Source of the DNA: Haloferax denitrificans ATCC 35960
GTDB lineage: Archaea > Halobacteriota > Halobacteria > Halobacteriales > Haloferacaceae
Assembly (NCBI RefSeq): GCF_000337795.1
Contig: NZ_AOLP01000019.1
Coordinates: forward strand, 62,001-126,000
Direction of reading: 5' to 3'
DNA length: 64,000 nucleotides
Position 1 is the stretch's first letter. Each line of letters begins with the position of its first letter. The translations under genes were made by a program, and so were the position numbers. Below the pieces are notes generated by a model. It did no database searches. It saw nothing but the letters and a program-made list of their open reading frames with translations, and was not told where the DNA came from. Shown piece by piece: positions 8,372 through 15,062 of this stretch.

Positions 8372-8443
8372 TGGACTCGCCGGGATTTGAACCCGGGGCC
8401 TCTCCCATGCCAAGGGAGTGATCTACCCCTGATCTACGAGCCC
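8372..8443 (-). tRNA. tRNA-Ala(GGC), copy 1
   Basis: On the minus strand a 72-nt cloverleaf reads GGGCTCG at the acceptor, a D-arm with AGGGGTA in its loop, an anticodon arm CTCCC-TTGGCAT-GGGAG (anticodon GGC), a T-arm CCGGG-TTCAAAT-CCCGG, CGAGTCC and discriminator A. No CCA is encoded. A box A (TTATTTATCC on the minus strand, near 8471-8480) lies about 30 nt upstream. The D-loop differs by one base from copy 2 (AGGGGTA here, AGTGGTA there). Confidence 0.95.
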
Positions 8444-8595
8444 TCAAACGCAATCATCCATTCCCCGGTCGGATAAATAAGGGCTTCGAATCGTTCGACG
8501 GCTGTGGGGTGATTGCGTGCGTCCCACACACCCGGACTCGGCGCTCCTGGCGACGAACCGACTCGTTTTTTCCGTCGCTGGCGGAACGACTCGGT

Positions 8596-8808
8596 ATGAC
8601 TGACGACGACGCTCCCGAAGTCCCGGTGGTGTGTGAGGCCTGCGACACGACCACTCGCGTTCCGCTTTCCGAGGTCGCGGACGCCATCGAGCGCCACAAC
8701 GAACAGGTCCACGACGGCGACGACATCGCGCAGGTCGACCCCGAAATCGTCAAGCACGTGACCGACCTCGCGGCGAAAGACATGAGCGTGTTCGAAGACG
8801 AGGCGTGA
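8596..8808 (+). CDS. small putative zinc-binding protein, 70 aa
   Basis: ATG 8596 is chosen because a T-rich box A (8566-8571) lies ~27 nt upstream, giving a leaderless transcript; the longer frame upstream is probably non-coding. The protein has a CEAC pair near residue 15 and RHNEQVH near residue 35, a C-x2-C ... H-x4-H pattern suitable for one zinc ion. The C-terminal half is acidic and helical. Conserved-looking haloarchaeal protein of unknown function, standing alone between the two tRNA-Ala genes. Confidence 0.7.
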   Translation: MTDDDAPEVPVVCEACDTTTRVPLSEVADAIERHNEQVHDGDDIAQVDPEIVKHVTDLAAKDMSVFEDEA

Positions 8809-8927
8809 GGTTTCAGACGCACTCGACAGCGTGTCGAATCGGCGTGTTTGTCGCGACTGCTCGAACGCGGTTGCCGGACGAATGAGTTACCTGTAGACGA
8901 ACCGAGCGCTCATTCTCATTTTCACTC

Positions 8928-9041
8928 CGTTCAGAAATGGACTCGCCGGGAGTCACGTGAGTGAAACGAACGTGACGTCGGCGAGTCCACGAACGACTGA
9001 CGGAGCGAAGCGACGGAAGGAAGTGAGTGGACTCGCCGGGA
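8928..9041. repeat. 114-bp direct repeat, copy 2
   Basis: Same sequence as 8094-8207. Here the second tRNA-3'-end copy is the real end of tRNA-Ala copy 2 (9028 onward). An extra TGGACTCGCCGGG lies at 8938-8950, so the tRNA 3' end is followed 90 bp away by a second copy of itself, the arrangement of an attachment-site pair. Confidence 0.85.
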
Positions 9042-9099
9042 TTTGAACCCGGGGCCTCTCCCATGCCAAGGGAGTGATCTACCACTGATCTACGAGCCC
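9028..9099 (-). tRNA. tRNA-Ala(GGC), copy 2
   Basis: 72-nt cloverleaf on the minus strand, identical to copy 1 except for one D-loop base (AGTGGTA). The anticodon arm is CTCCC-TTGGCAT-GGGAG with anticodon GGC. A box A (TTCTAAAC on the minus strand, near 9119-9130) sits ~27 nt upstream of the first base. No CCA is encoded. Confidence 0.95.
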
Positions 9100-9170
9100 G
9101 CATCCTCCGATAGCCGTCGCCCGTTTAGAAGCCCTTCGATTCCGACCGGGTCGAGTCGGGACCGAGTCGA

Positions 9171-9182
9171 AACGGTTTAACC
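9171..9182 (+). promoter_or_regulatory. box A of the rpsO operon
   Basis: AACGGTTTAACC holds a TTTAA box A. Start of transcription is expected ~27 nt downstream, at about 9203, which is exactly an ATG (see the upstream ORF at 9203-9262). A weaker T-rich site near 9292 could be a second promoter closer to rpsO. Confidence 0.5.
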
Positions 9183-9202
9183 CGGCGCGCGTGGACAACC
9201 CG

Positions 9203-9262
9203 ATGGGAATCCAGCACGGCCGCAAATCTGACTCGCCCGGTTCGGGCTTGGGATTGCGGTAG
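9203..9262 (+). other. possible leaderless upstream ORF (19 codons) before rpsO
   Basis: ATG 9203 coincides with the predicted transcription start and opens a 19-codon frame ending at TAG 9260-9262, about 70 nt before the rpsO start. If the box A at 9171-9182 is used, ribosomes would meet this ATG first. It may be a regulatory leader peptide or chance. Confidence 0.35.
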
Positions 9263-9332
9263 TGCCCCGGTAGTCGGTGATACGACTGCGGGGTACTCGT
9301 TTCTGCGGTCAGTGCGGTTCCAACCCGCAACA

Positions 9333-9800
9333 ATGGCACGAATGCACACCCGCCGCCGTGGCTCGTCCAGCTCGGACAAGCCGGTGGCAGACGAAGCACC
9401 GGAGTGGAGCGACGTCGACGCGGCTGACATCGAAGCCCGCGTCGTCGAACTTGCAGAACAGGGCAAGGACCCGAGCCAGATCGGCCTGTCCCTGCGCGAC
9501 GAAGGCGTCAAGGGCGTTCCCGTCCCCGACGTCAAGCTCGCCACGGGCAAGAAGGTCACCGCCATCCTCGAGGAGAACGACGCCGCAGGCGACCTCCCCG
9601 AGGACCTCCGTAACCTCATGGAGCGCGCCGTCCGCCTCCGCGAGCACATGGAGGAGAACCAGCAGGACAAGTCCAACCGTCGCGCGCTCCAGAACACGGA
9701 GTCGAAGATTCGCCGCCTCGTCTCGTACTACCGCGGCGACAAGCTCGACGACGACTTCACCTACAGCTACGACGTCGCTGTCGAACTCCTCGAAGAGTAA
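9333..9800 (+). CDS. rps15: 30S ribosomal protein S15 (uS15)
   Basis: 155 residues. The archaeal N-terminal extension (MARMHTRRRGSSSSDKP) is followed by the S15 core, including the C-terminal four-helix part with RRLVSYYRG. ATG 9333 is preferred over an in-frame ATG seven codons upstream because MARMH is the conserved archaeal start. It binds 16S rRNA in the small subunit. First gene of an operon with the RecJ-like gene (4-bp gap), pcc1 and rps3ae. Confidence 0.96.
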   Translation: MARMHTRRRGSSSSDKPVADEAPEWSDVDAADIEARVVELAEQGKDPSQIGLSLRDEGVKGVPVPDVKLATGKKVTAILEENDAAGDLPEDLRNLMERAVRLREHMEENQQDKSNRRALQNTESKIRRLVSYYRGDKLDDDFTYSYDVAVELLEE

Positions 9801-9804
9801 CTGA

Positions 9805-10926
9805 ATGTCCGTGAGCCCCGCCGAACAGACACCCGCCGCCCACGCCGCCGCGACCCTACGCGAGGCGACGTTCGTTCGTCTCCGCGTCCACGGGAGCGGC
9901 GCCGCCGTCGCGGCCGCCGGTGTCGTCGGGCGGGCGCTCAGGACACTCGACGTCCCCTTCCGCATCCGCGCGACCGACGACCCGGACACTGTCGCAAACG
10001 ACGACGTTGTGGCGGTTATCGGGCTGTCGGACGCCGATGCGGACCTCGAACTCGACCCGACCGGCGCCGTTTCGGTCGTCCGCGAACTCGGCGTCGACCC
10101 CGACCCGGCGGTCGCGCTGGCCGGCTTCCACGCCGCCGGCGAGACGCCGGACGACGACATCGAACTCGCGGGCGCCGCGGCCGACGCGGGCGTCGAAGCC
10201 GGACCCGGCGTGGCCGTCCCCACGGGCGACCTCGCAGACGGGCTGGCGCACTCGACGCTCGTCCACGCGCCGTTTTCGGCCGACAGGGAGCGCGCGCAGG
10301 CGACGCTCGCCGAACTGTCGCTCCCGGCCGAACTCGACGCGGACGCTCGCAGGCGCGTCGCGTCCCTCGTCGCCATCGACGCGACGAGCGGCGAGGCGAC
10401 CGCTCGCGCGGCGACCGCCGTCGAACGCGTCTTGGGCCCGGAGGCGACCCCGAACGGACCGTTCGAAACCGTCGGCGGCTTCGCCGACGTGCTCGACGCG
10501 ACCGTCCGGGAGTCGCCCGGGACCGCCGTCGCGCTGGCGCTCGGACACGACGTTCGGGACGCCGCGCTCGACGCGTGGCGCGACCACGCGCGGGCGACCC
10601 ACGCCGCGCTCCGCGAGGCGACGACGGGCCGTTACGAGCGCCTCTACGCGCTCTCCTGTGACCTGTCGTCGCCGGGGCGGCTCGCCACGGTGGCGAGGCT
10701 CGCCCGCGACTTCCGCTCGCCCGAGCCGACCGTTCTCGCGGTCGGCGTCGGTGCCGCGGCCCTCGTCTCGACCGGCCCCGCCGGACTCGACGAGAATCTC
10801 GCCGCGGCCGCGAGCGACCTGCCGGACGCGTCCGCGACCGGGTCGCCGAAGGAAGCGACGATGACGTTCGACTCCGCGGCGGAGCCGAGCGACGTCGTCG
10901 CGGCCGTCAGGGAGGTGCGCCGATGA
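9805..10926 (+). CDS. recJ3: RecJ/Cdc45-like DHH-superfamily protein
   Basis: 373 residues between rpsO and pcc1, the place where haloarchaea carry a RecJ-like exonuclease gene (annotated recJ3 in Haloferax, from memory). I see no intact DHH or DHD metal-binding motifs. The Gly-rich GGFADVLDATVRESPG region and the C-terminal GSPKEATMTFD stretch look like a degenerate DHHA1 domain. It may therefore act as a structural Cdc45-like replication factor rather than a nuclease. The family call rests on synteny and weak motifs. The stop overlaps pcc1 by ATGA. Confidence 0.62.
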   Translation: MSVSPAEQTPAAHAAATLREATFVRLRVHGSGAAVAAAGVVGRALRTLDVPFRIRATDDPDTVANDDVVAVIGLSDADADLELDPTGAVSVVRELGVDPDPAVALAGFHAAGETPDDDIELAGAAADAGVEAGPGVAVPTGDLADGLAHSTLVHAPFSADRERAQATLAELSLPAELDADARRRVASLVAIDATSGEATARAATAVERVLGPEATPNGPFETVGGFADVLDATVRESPGTAVALALGHDVRDAALDAWRDHARATHAALREATTGRYERLYALSCDLSSPGRLATVARLARDFRSPEPTVLAVGVGAAALVSTGPAGLDENLAAAASDLPDASATGSPKEATMTFDSAAEPSDVVAAVREVRR

Positions 10927-11165
10927 CCCGGCGTGCGACCCTGCGGACGACCCACGACGACCCCGGTATCGTCGCCGGCGCGCTCGAACCGGACAACACG
11001 GAGTCGATGCACAGCCGAGTCGAGGGGGACGAACTCGTCACCACAATCGAACGCGATTCGACCGGCGGCCTGCACGCCACGGTCGATGACTACGTCGTCA
11101 ACGTGACGGTCGCCGAGACCGTCATCGAAGCCACACGAACGCACACAGACACTAACCATGAGTGA
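10923..11165 (+). CDS. pcc1: KEOPS complex subunit Pcc1
   Basis: 80 residues with the Pcc1 pattern: DPGIVAGALEPDN near the N-terminus, then HATVDDYVVNVTVAETVIEA. Pcc1 dimerises within KEOPS, which makes the t6A modification of ANN-decoding tRNAs with Kae1/Bud32. It overlaps the RecJ-like gene by ATGA and rps3ae by 8 nt, so replication/translation functions are co-expressed with two ribosomal proteins. Confidence 0.88.
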   Translation: MTRRATLRTTHDDPGIVAGALEPDNTESMHSRVEGDELVTTIERDSTGGLHATVDDYVVNVTVAETVIEATRTHTDTNHE

Positions 11166-11823
11166 ACGATCCGTCTCCAAGCAGAAGCGCGGAAAGCGAT
11201 GGTACACCGTCATCGCTCCCGAGAATTTCGACCGTAAGGAACTCGGTTCGACCTTCGCGGACGAACCCGAGAAAATCAACGGTCGCACCGTCGAGTCCAC
11301 CCTCGGCGACCTCAACGACGACCAGGGCGCGAACAACGTCAAGCTCACCTTCAAGATCACCGACGTCGGTAGCGACGCCGCCTACACCGAGTTCATCCAG
11401 CAGGAGCTCACCCGAGACTACCTCCGTAGTCTCGTCCGCCGCGGCGCGTCCAAAATCGAGGCCAACGTCACGGCCATCACCAAGGACGACTACCGCGTCC
11501 AGCTCCAGCCCGTCGCCTTCACCACGAAGAAGGCAGACCGGAGCCAGGAACACGAGATTCGTCGCATCATGACGAAGCTCACCCGCGAGGCCATCACGGG
11601 CCACACCTACGACGCGCTCACCGAGAGCGTCGTCGAGGGTCGCCTCTCGTCGGCCATCTACGGCGACGCGAAGGTCATCTACCCCCTGCGCCGCGTCGAA
11701 GTCAAGAAGTTCTCCCTCGAAGCCCACCCCGAAGAGGTCGAGGCCGAAGAGGAAGCCGCCGTCAGCGTCGACGAAGACGACGTCGCAGTCGACGTCGACG
11801 AGGACGAAGCGACCGAAGCGTAA
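11158..11823 (+). CDS. rps3ae: 30S ribosomal protein S3Ae (eS1)
   Basis: 221 residues with the typical S3Ae start (KRGKRWYTVIAPENFDRKELG) and conserved core (TRDYLRSLVRRGASKI). The C-terminal ~30 residues are a very acidic Glu/Asp/Val tail. Component of the archaeal/eukaryotic small subunit. Last gene of the rpsO operon; a T-run follows at 11867-11871. Confidence 0.96.
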   Translation: MSERSVSKQKRGKRWYTVIAPENFDRKELGSTFADEPEKINGRTVESTLGDLNDDQGANNVKLTFKITDVGSDAAYTEFIQQELTRDYLRSLVRRGASKIEANVTAITKDDYRVQLQPVAFTTKKADRSQEHEIRRIMTKLTREAITGHTYDALTESVVEGRLSSAIYGDAKVIYPLRRVEVKKFSLEAHPEEVEAEEEAAVSVDEDDVAVDVDEDEATEA

Positions 11824-11854
11824 GCCCGTCTCGCCGACGGCTCGCGGCTCGACT

Positions 11855-11872
11855 TCGAATTTCGACTTTTTC
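11855..11872 (+). terminator. possible T-tract terminator after rps3ae
   Basis: GAATTTCGACTTTTTC follows the stop by ~35 bp. A run of five T is the simple signal used by archaeal RNA polymerase. No stem is needed or seen. Confidence 0.4.
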
Positions 11873-11922
11873 GCCGACCGCGCAACGACCGACAGAGCGG
11901 CGCGACCGCGCCGTGCGACGGG

Positions 11923-12660
11923 TCAGGAGCGTCGCTCGCGTCGGAGCCGAAACCGCCAGACTGCGCTGTAACCGCCGAATATCACGAGCACGACGAGCGG
12001 CACGACCACGGCGTCGGTGACGAAGGCGCGCGGGCCGTACAGATGCGAGAGCGCGCCGACGTATCCGAGGAACGCGAGCGGCGTCGCGGCGATTCGCACC
12101 ACTGCGGGGTCGGCCACGAGTCGGGTGACGGCCGCTGGTCGGGGTTCGAACCGCCGGACCGGGGCGTCGAATCCCATCGCCGCGAGCCGCGACCGGAGCT
12201 CGGCGACGCCCGACGACGGAATCACGGTTGCGGCCGGCTTCGAGACGCCCCGCCGACGGTAGCGGAGCCGAACGAGGGCGATAGCCGAGAGCTGGACGAT
12301 TGAGACGCGGTCGATGTCGGCGGCGTCGACCGGGGAGTACCGCCCGTTACCGTAGGGCTTCGACAGCGTCAGCGTCGCCGCCGCGGAGTCGACGGCCACC
12401 TCGGGAGCGACGAACTCGTGGCTCAGCCATTGGAGCCACAGGCAGAGGCCGAGCGGGAGGCCCGCGGCGAACGGGACGAACGCCTCGTGGACGCGGGTCG
12501 CCGCGAGTGCGAGAAATGGCAGGACGAGAAATAAGCCGCCCCAGAATCGGTCGCTCCCGACCAGCGTCGCGAGAGCGAGTCGCGTCGGCGTGTCGCGGGG
12601 GCGAGCCAGTCGCGTGCGGAACGTCGAGTGCACGTCGTCTCGCGTCACGCAGGAACCCAC
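11923..12660 (-). CDS. membrane protein with PH-like segment, unknown function
   Basis: 245 residues (GTG 12660; GTG 12648, giving MTRDDVHSTF, is an alternative). Two hydrophobic segments near residues 42-80 and two more at 190-235 surround a soluble part with ATLTLSKPYGNGRYSPVDAA, which resembles a bacterial PH-like domain. The gene follows the halocyanin gene by 20 bp on the same strand and may be co-transcribed. I do not recognise a specific function. Confidence 0.6.
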   Translation of the reverse strand: MGSCVTRDDVHSTFRTRLARPRDTPTRLALATLVGSDRFWGGLFLVLPFLALAATRVHEAFVPFAAGLPLGLCLWLQWLSHEFVAPEVAVDSAAATLTLSKPYGNGRYSPVDAADIDRVSIVQLSAIALVRLRYRRRGVSKPAATVIPSSGVAELRSRLAAMGFDAPVRRFEPRPAAVTRLVADPAVVRIAATPLAFLGYVGALSHLYGPRAFVTDAVVVPLVVLVIFGGYSAVWRFRLRRERRS

Positions 12661-12680
12661 CGACGCGGGTCGGATAGGCC

Positions 12681-13127
12681 TTACTCCTCGACGACGATGG
12701 TGCCGACCATGCCGGCCTGCTCGTGAGGGATACAGAGGTACTCGTACTCGCCGGGCACGTCGAAGGTGTGGGAGTACGTCTCGCCGCTCCCGATGAGTCC
12801 GCCGAGCGAGTTGGAGTAGGCGTCGCGGGCGGCCTGCTCGGTCTCGTAGTCCCCGCTCGCGAAGAACGCGGCGTCCTCGGGGAGGACGCCCTCGTAGGCG
12901 GTGACGGTGTGCCCGCGCGAACTCGTGTTGCGCCAGACGACCTCGTCGCCGACCTCGACGGTCAGCGTCGGCGGGTCGAACGCGACGGCGGTCATCCCGA
13001 TATCGAAGTCGTCGCCCGAAGCCATCAAGGTCGCACAGCCCGCGAGGCCGGCGGTCGCCGCCGCACCGGCCGCCGCGAGGAATCGACGCCGCGTCCGACC
13101 GCCGTCCGAAGACCCGTGGTCTCGCAT
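12681..13127 (-). CDS. halocyanin-like blue copper lipoprotein
   Basis: 148 residues from ATG 13127; a box A 28 nt upstream supports a leaderless start here, not at the longer frame. A Tat/lipoprotein signal RTRRRFLAAAG...GLAGC gives a lipid-anchored Cys31. The plastocyanin-type copper ligands are H73 (RGHTV), C132, H135 and M140 (LCIPHEQAGM). Periplasm-side, lipid-anchored electron carrier. An unusual insert of ~40 residues between the first His and the C-terminal ligand loop (residues 80-118) is longer than in small plastocyanins. Confidence 0.85.
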   Translation of the reverse strand: MRDHGSSDGGRTRRRFLAAAGAAATAGLAGCATLMASGDDFDIGMTAVAFDPPTLTVEVGDEVVWRNTSSRGHTVTAYEGVLPEDAAFFASGDYETEQAARDAYSNSLGGLIGSGETYSHTFDVPGEYEYLCIPHEQAGMVGTIVVEE

Positions 13128-13143
13128 GTCCGTCCCTCGGGAC

Positions 13144-13161
13144 GCGACCGATAAAGGTCGC
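13144..13161 (-). promoter_or_regulatory. inverted repeat enclosing the halocyanin box A
   Basis: GCGACC-GATAAA-GGTCGC: perfect 6-bp arms flank the TTTATC box A of the minus-strand halocyanin gene. A repressor bound here would block TBP/TFB directly. Confidence 0.5.
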
Positions 13162-13293
13162 ATGGTTCGCCCGCCGAACCGCCGAACGGGGCGGAACGCG
13201 CCGTCTCCGTCCGGTTCGGGCGGCGGCGACGCGGCGTCGGCCGCCGACGGACGGAACGTAAGAGGGAAAGGGAAGGTGCGCAATCGCATCGAT

Positions 13294-13965
13294 ATGAGAC
13301 CCCGATTCGTCGGCCGGTTGGGCCCCGCCGACGTGGTCACCGCCGGGAACGCGGCGCTGGGATTCGTCGCGGCGGTGTTAACCGCGGTCGACGTGCACCT
13401 CGCCGCCAAGGTCATCCTCCTCGCCGCGATGGCCGACGGTCTCGACGGCGTCGTCGCCCGACGCTACGGCGGGACCGACGCCGGGCCGTACCTCGACTCG
13501 CTCGCGGACGTGGCCTCTTTCGGCGTCGCCCCGGCCCTGCTCGTCGTCGCCGTCGTCCGCGAGATGTGGGGCTTCGACCGGGTCCGGGTCGTCGCCGGCG
13601 TCGGCGTCGCCGCGCTGTTCGTCGCGGCCGCGGTCGTCCGGCTGGCGCTGTACACCGCCTACGACAGCGGGTCCGACGAGACGATTGGGGTGCCGACGAC
13701 GCTCGCGGCGACGATTCTCTCGGCGGGCGTGCTCGTCGGCTTCGTCGAGCCGATGTTGCTCGTCGGCCTCTCGGCGATTATGGCCGCGCTCATGCTCTCC
13801 GACGTGTGCTACCCGGACCTCCACGCGCAGGACGCGCTCGTCATGGGCGCGGTGCAGGGCCTCGCAATCGTCTGCTCCGGGACGCTCGGAGAGGGGTTTT
13901 CGTTCGGCCTGCTGTTCTTGGCGCTCGGCTACCTGTTTTTGGGCCCGCGGTTCTACTGGGGCTGA
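13294..13965 (+). CDS. pssA: CDP-alcohol phosphatidyltransferase, likely archaetidylserine synthase
   Basis: 223 residues from ATG 13294. The family signature DG-x2-AR-x7-G-x3-D-x3-D is present (DGVVARR ... GPYLDSLAD). About six hydrophobic segments make it an integral membrane enzyme. It transfers a CDP-activated archaeol to an alcohol head-group. A short protein with SFGVAPALL just after the signature is typical of the serine-type (PssA) branch, but inositol or glycerol phosphate as substrate cannot be excluded. A second family member lies at 20712. Confidence 0.8.
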   Translation: MRPRFVGRLGPADVVTAGNAALGFVAAVLTAVDVHLAAKVILLAAMADGLDGVVARRYGGTDAGPYLDSLADVASFGVAPALLVVAVVREMWGFDRVRVVAGVGVAALFVAAAVVRLALYTAYDSGSDETIGVPTTLAATILSAGVLVGFVEPMLLVGLSAIMAALMLSDVCYPDLHAQDALVMGAVQGLAIVCSGTLGEGFSFGLLFLALGYLFLGPRFYWG

Positions 13966-13978
13966 CCAGCCGGAGGCG

Positions 13979-14242
13979 CTATCGGCGGCGGTCGAACAGT
14001 TCCGGGACGAAGAGCGCGACCACCAACACGAGGGCGGCGGCGACCACTAACACGAACGGCCCCAGTTCCGGGTCGACGCCGACGGTCTGTGCGGCACCGC
14101 GCGCGACGGGGGCCGTCCGCGACTCGATGCGAGAGCCGACAGCGCCGGTCGCGCCGACGCCGATGCCCGCGGTGATAAGCGCCGGCGGACCGCCGGTTTT
14201 CGCGGCGCGGGTCGCCCGCTGAGGAAGTCCCTCGTTTGACAT
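13979..14242 (-). CDS. small membrane protein, 87 aa
   Basis: Two hydrophobic stretches: a Gly/Ala-rich one (ALITAGIGVGATGAVG) and a clear helix (FVLVVAAALVLVVALFV) before a basic C-terminus. Convergent with pssA, 13 bp apart. Unknown function. Confidence 0.6.
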   Translation of the reverse strand: MSNEGLPQRATRAAKTGGPPALITAGIGVGATGAVGSRIESRTAPVARGAAQTVGVDPELGPFVLVVAAALVLVVALFVPELFDRRR

Positions 14243-14313
14243 ATCCGCAACTCACAGTTGCCTCGGAGAAAAGTGGTTTCCCGTTCGCGAGGGCTCGCGG
14301 TCGATTCCCGGCG

Positions 14314-14589
14314 TCACATCCCCATGTCCGCCGCGTCCTCCGGGACCGGCAGGTCGTGCGGCGAGACGCCGAGGAGTTCCGCGGCGTGGTCGAGCGCCAT
14401 GTCGAACCCGTAGTAGCGTTCGAGTTCGTCGCCGTCGACGGTCGGGCGGACCTTCAGCATCGCGTAGCCGTCGACGTTCTGAGCGACGGCGGCGGTCCGG
14501 CCGTCGCAGTCGAATTCGAGGACGCGCTCGGAGTCGGTGACGTAGTAGCGGGCGGTGACGCCGTTCGCCTCGGCGGTTGCGTCGGTCAT
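14314..14589 (-). CDS. conserved haloarchaeal protein, 91 aa
   Basis: Soluble acidic protein with a repeated pattern of short beta-like segments (VTARYYVTDSERVLEFDCDG, YAMLKVRPTVDG) and an acidic, Met-ended tail. No membrane segment, no metal motif. It resembles a haloarchaeal DUF family (DUF7111-like, from memory). Function unknown. Confidence 0.65.
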   Translation of the reverse strand: MTDATAEANGVTARYYVTDSERVLEFDCDGRTAAVAQNVDGYAMLKVRPTVDGDELERYYGFDMALDHAAELLGVSPHDLPVPEDAADMGM

Positions 14590-14709
14590 GCGAGCCGCTA
14601 GGGCGTACGGCCTGTCTAAACTACCGGTTCCGGCGGATGGGAGACGGGACCGGAGGCGCGGCGGACCGCGGAACGAAACTGACGTGTGTCTCTCCGCCGA
14701 GGTGGTGGT

Positions 14710-15060
14710 ATGTGGTTTCAGAGCGGCCGCCGCCGGGACCTGTGTGCCGTCCTCTACGACGCGGGCGAACTCCGGGGACAGAAGCTGAAGACCCGGTTGG
14801 AACGCTACTACGACCTCCGAATCGGCCCCCAGTCGTTCTACGGGACGCTCGACGCGCTCGTGGAGTCAGGGCACCTCGAACGCCGGACCGAGGGCATCTA
14901 CGACGTGTACGCCCTCACCGACGCGGGCGCGAGCCGAGTCGAATCGTACTACGACTGGCTCGCGGCGCGGGTCGAAAACGGGGAGCGACGAACGGCCGGC
15001 GCGGACGGGAAGGTCGGTGCAGACGAACTGGGCGACGCTGGCGAGTCGGTCGTCGACTGA
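14710..15060 (+). CDS. PadR-type winged-helix regulator
   Basis: 116 residues from ATG 14710 (GTG 14686 would add eight residues). The N-terminal half reads as a PadR winged helix: LCAVLYDAGELRGQKLK, then IGPQSFYGTLDALVESGHLE and a wing ending YALTDAGAS. The C-terminal tail is acidic. Convergent with the acyl-CoA dehydrogenase gene, stops 2 bp apart, so it may or may not control it. Confidence 0.75.
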   Translation: MWFQSGRRRDLCAVLYDAGELRGQKLKTRLERYYDLRIGPQSFYGTLDALVESGHLERRTEGIYDVYALTDAGASRVESYYDWLAARVENGERRTAGADGKVGADELGDAGESVVD

Positions 15061-15062
15061 CG

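Noticed and set aside
8030..8413. 127-codon minus frame over the repeats and tRNA-Ala
   Set aside because: It translates the repeat units and the tRNA itself; no start signal and strong base-pairing structure instead.
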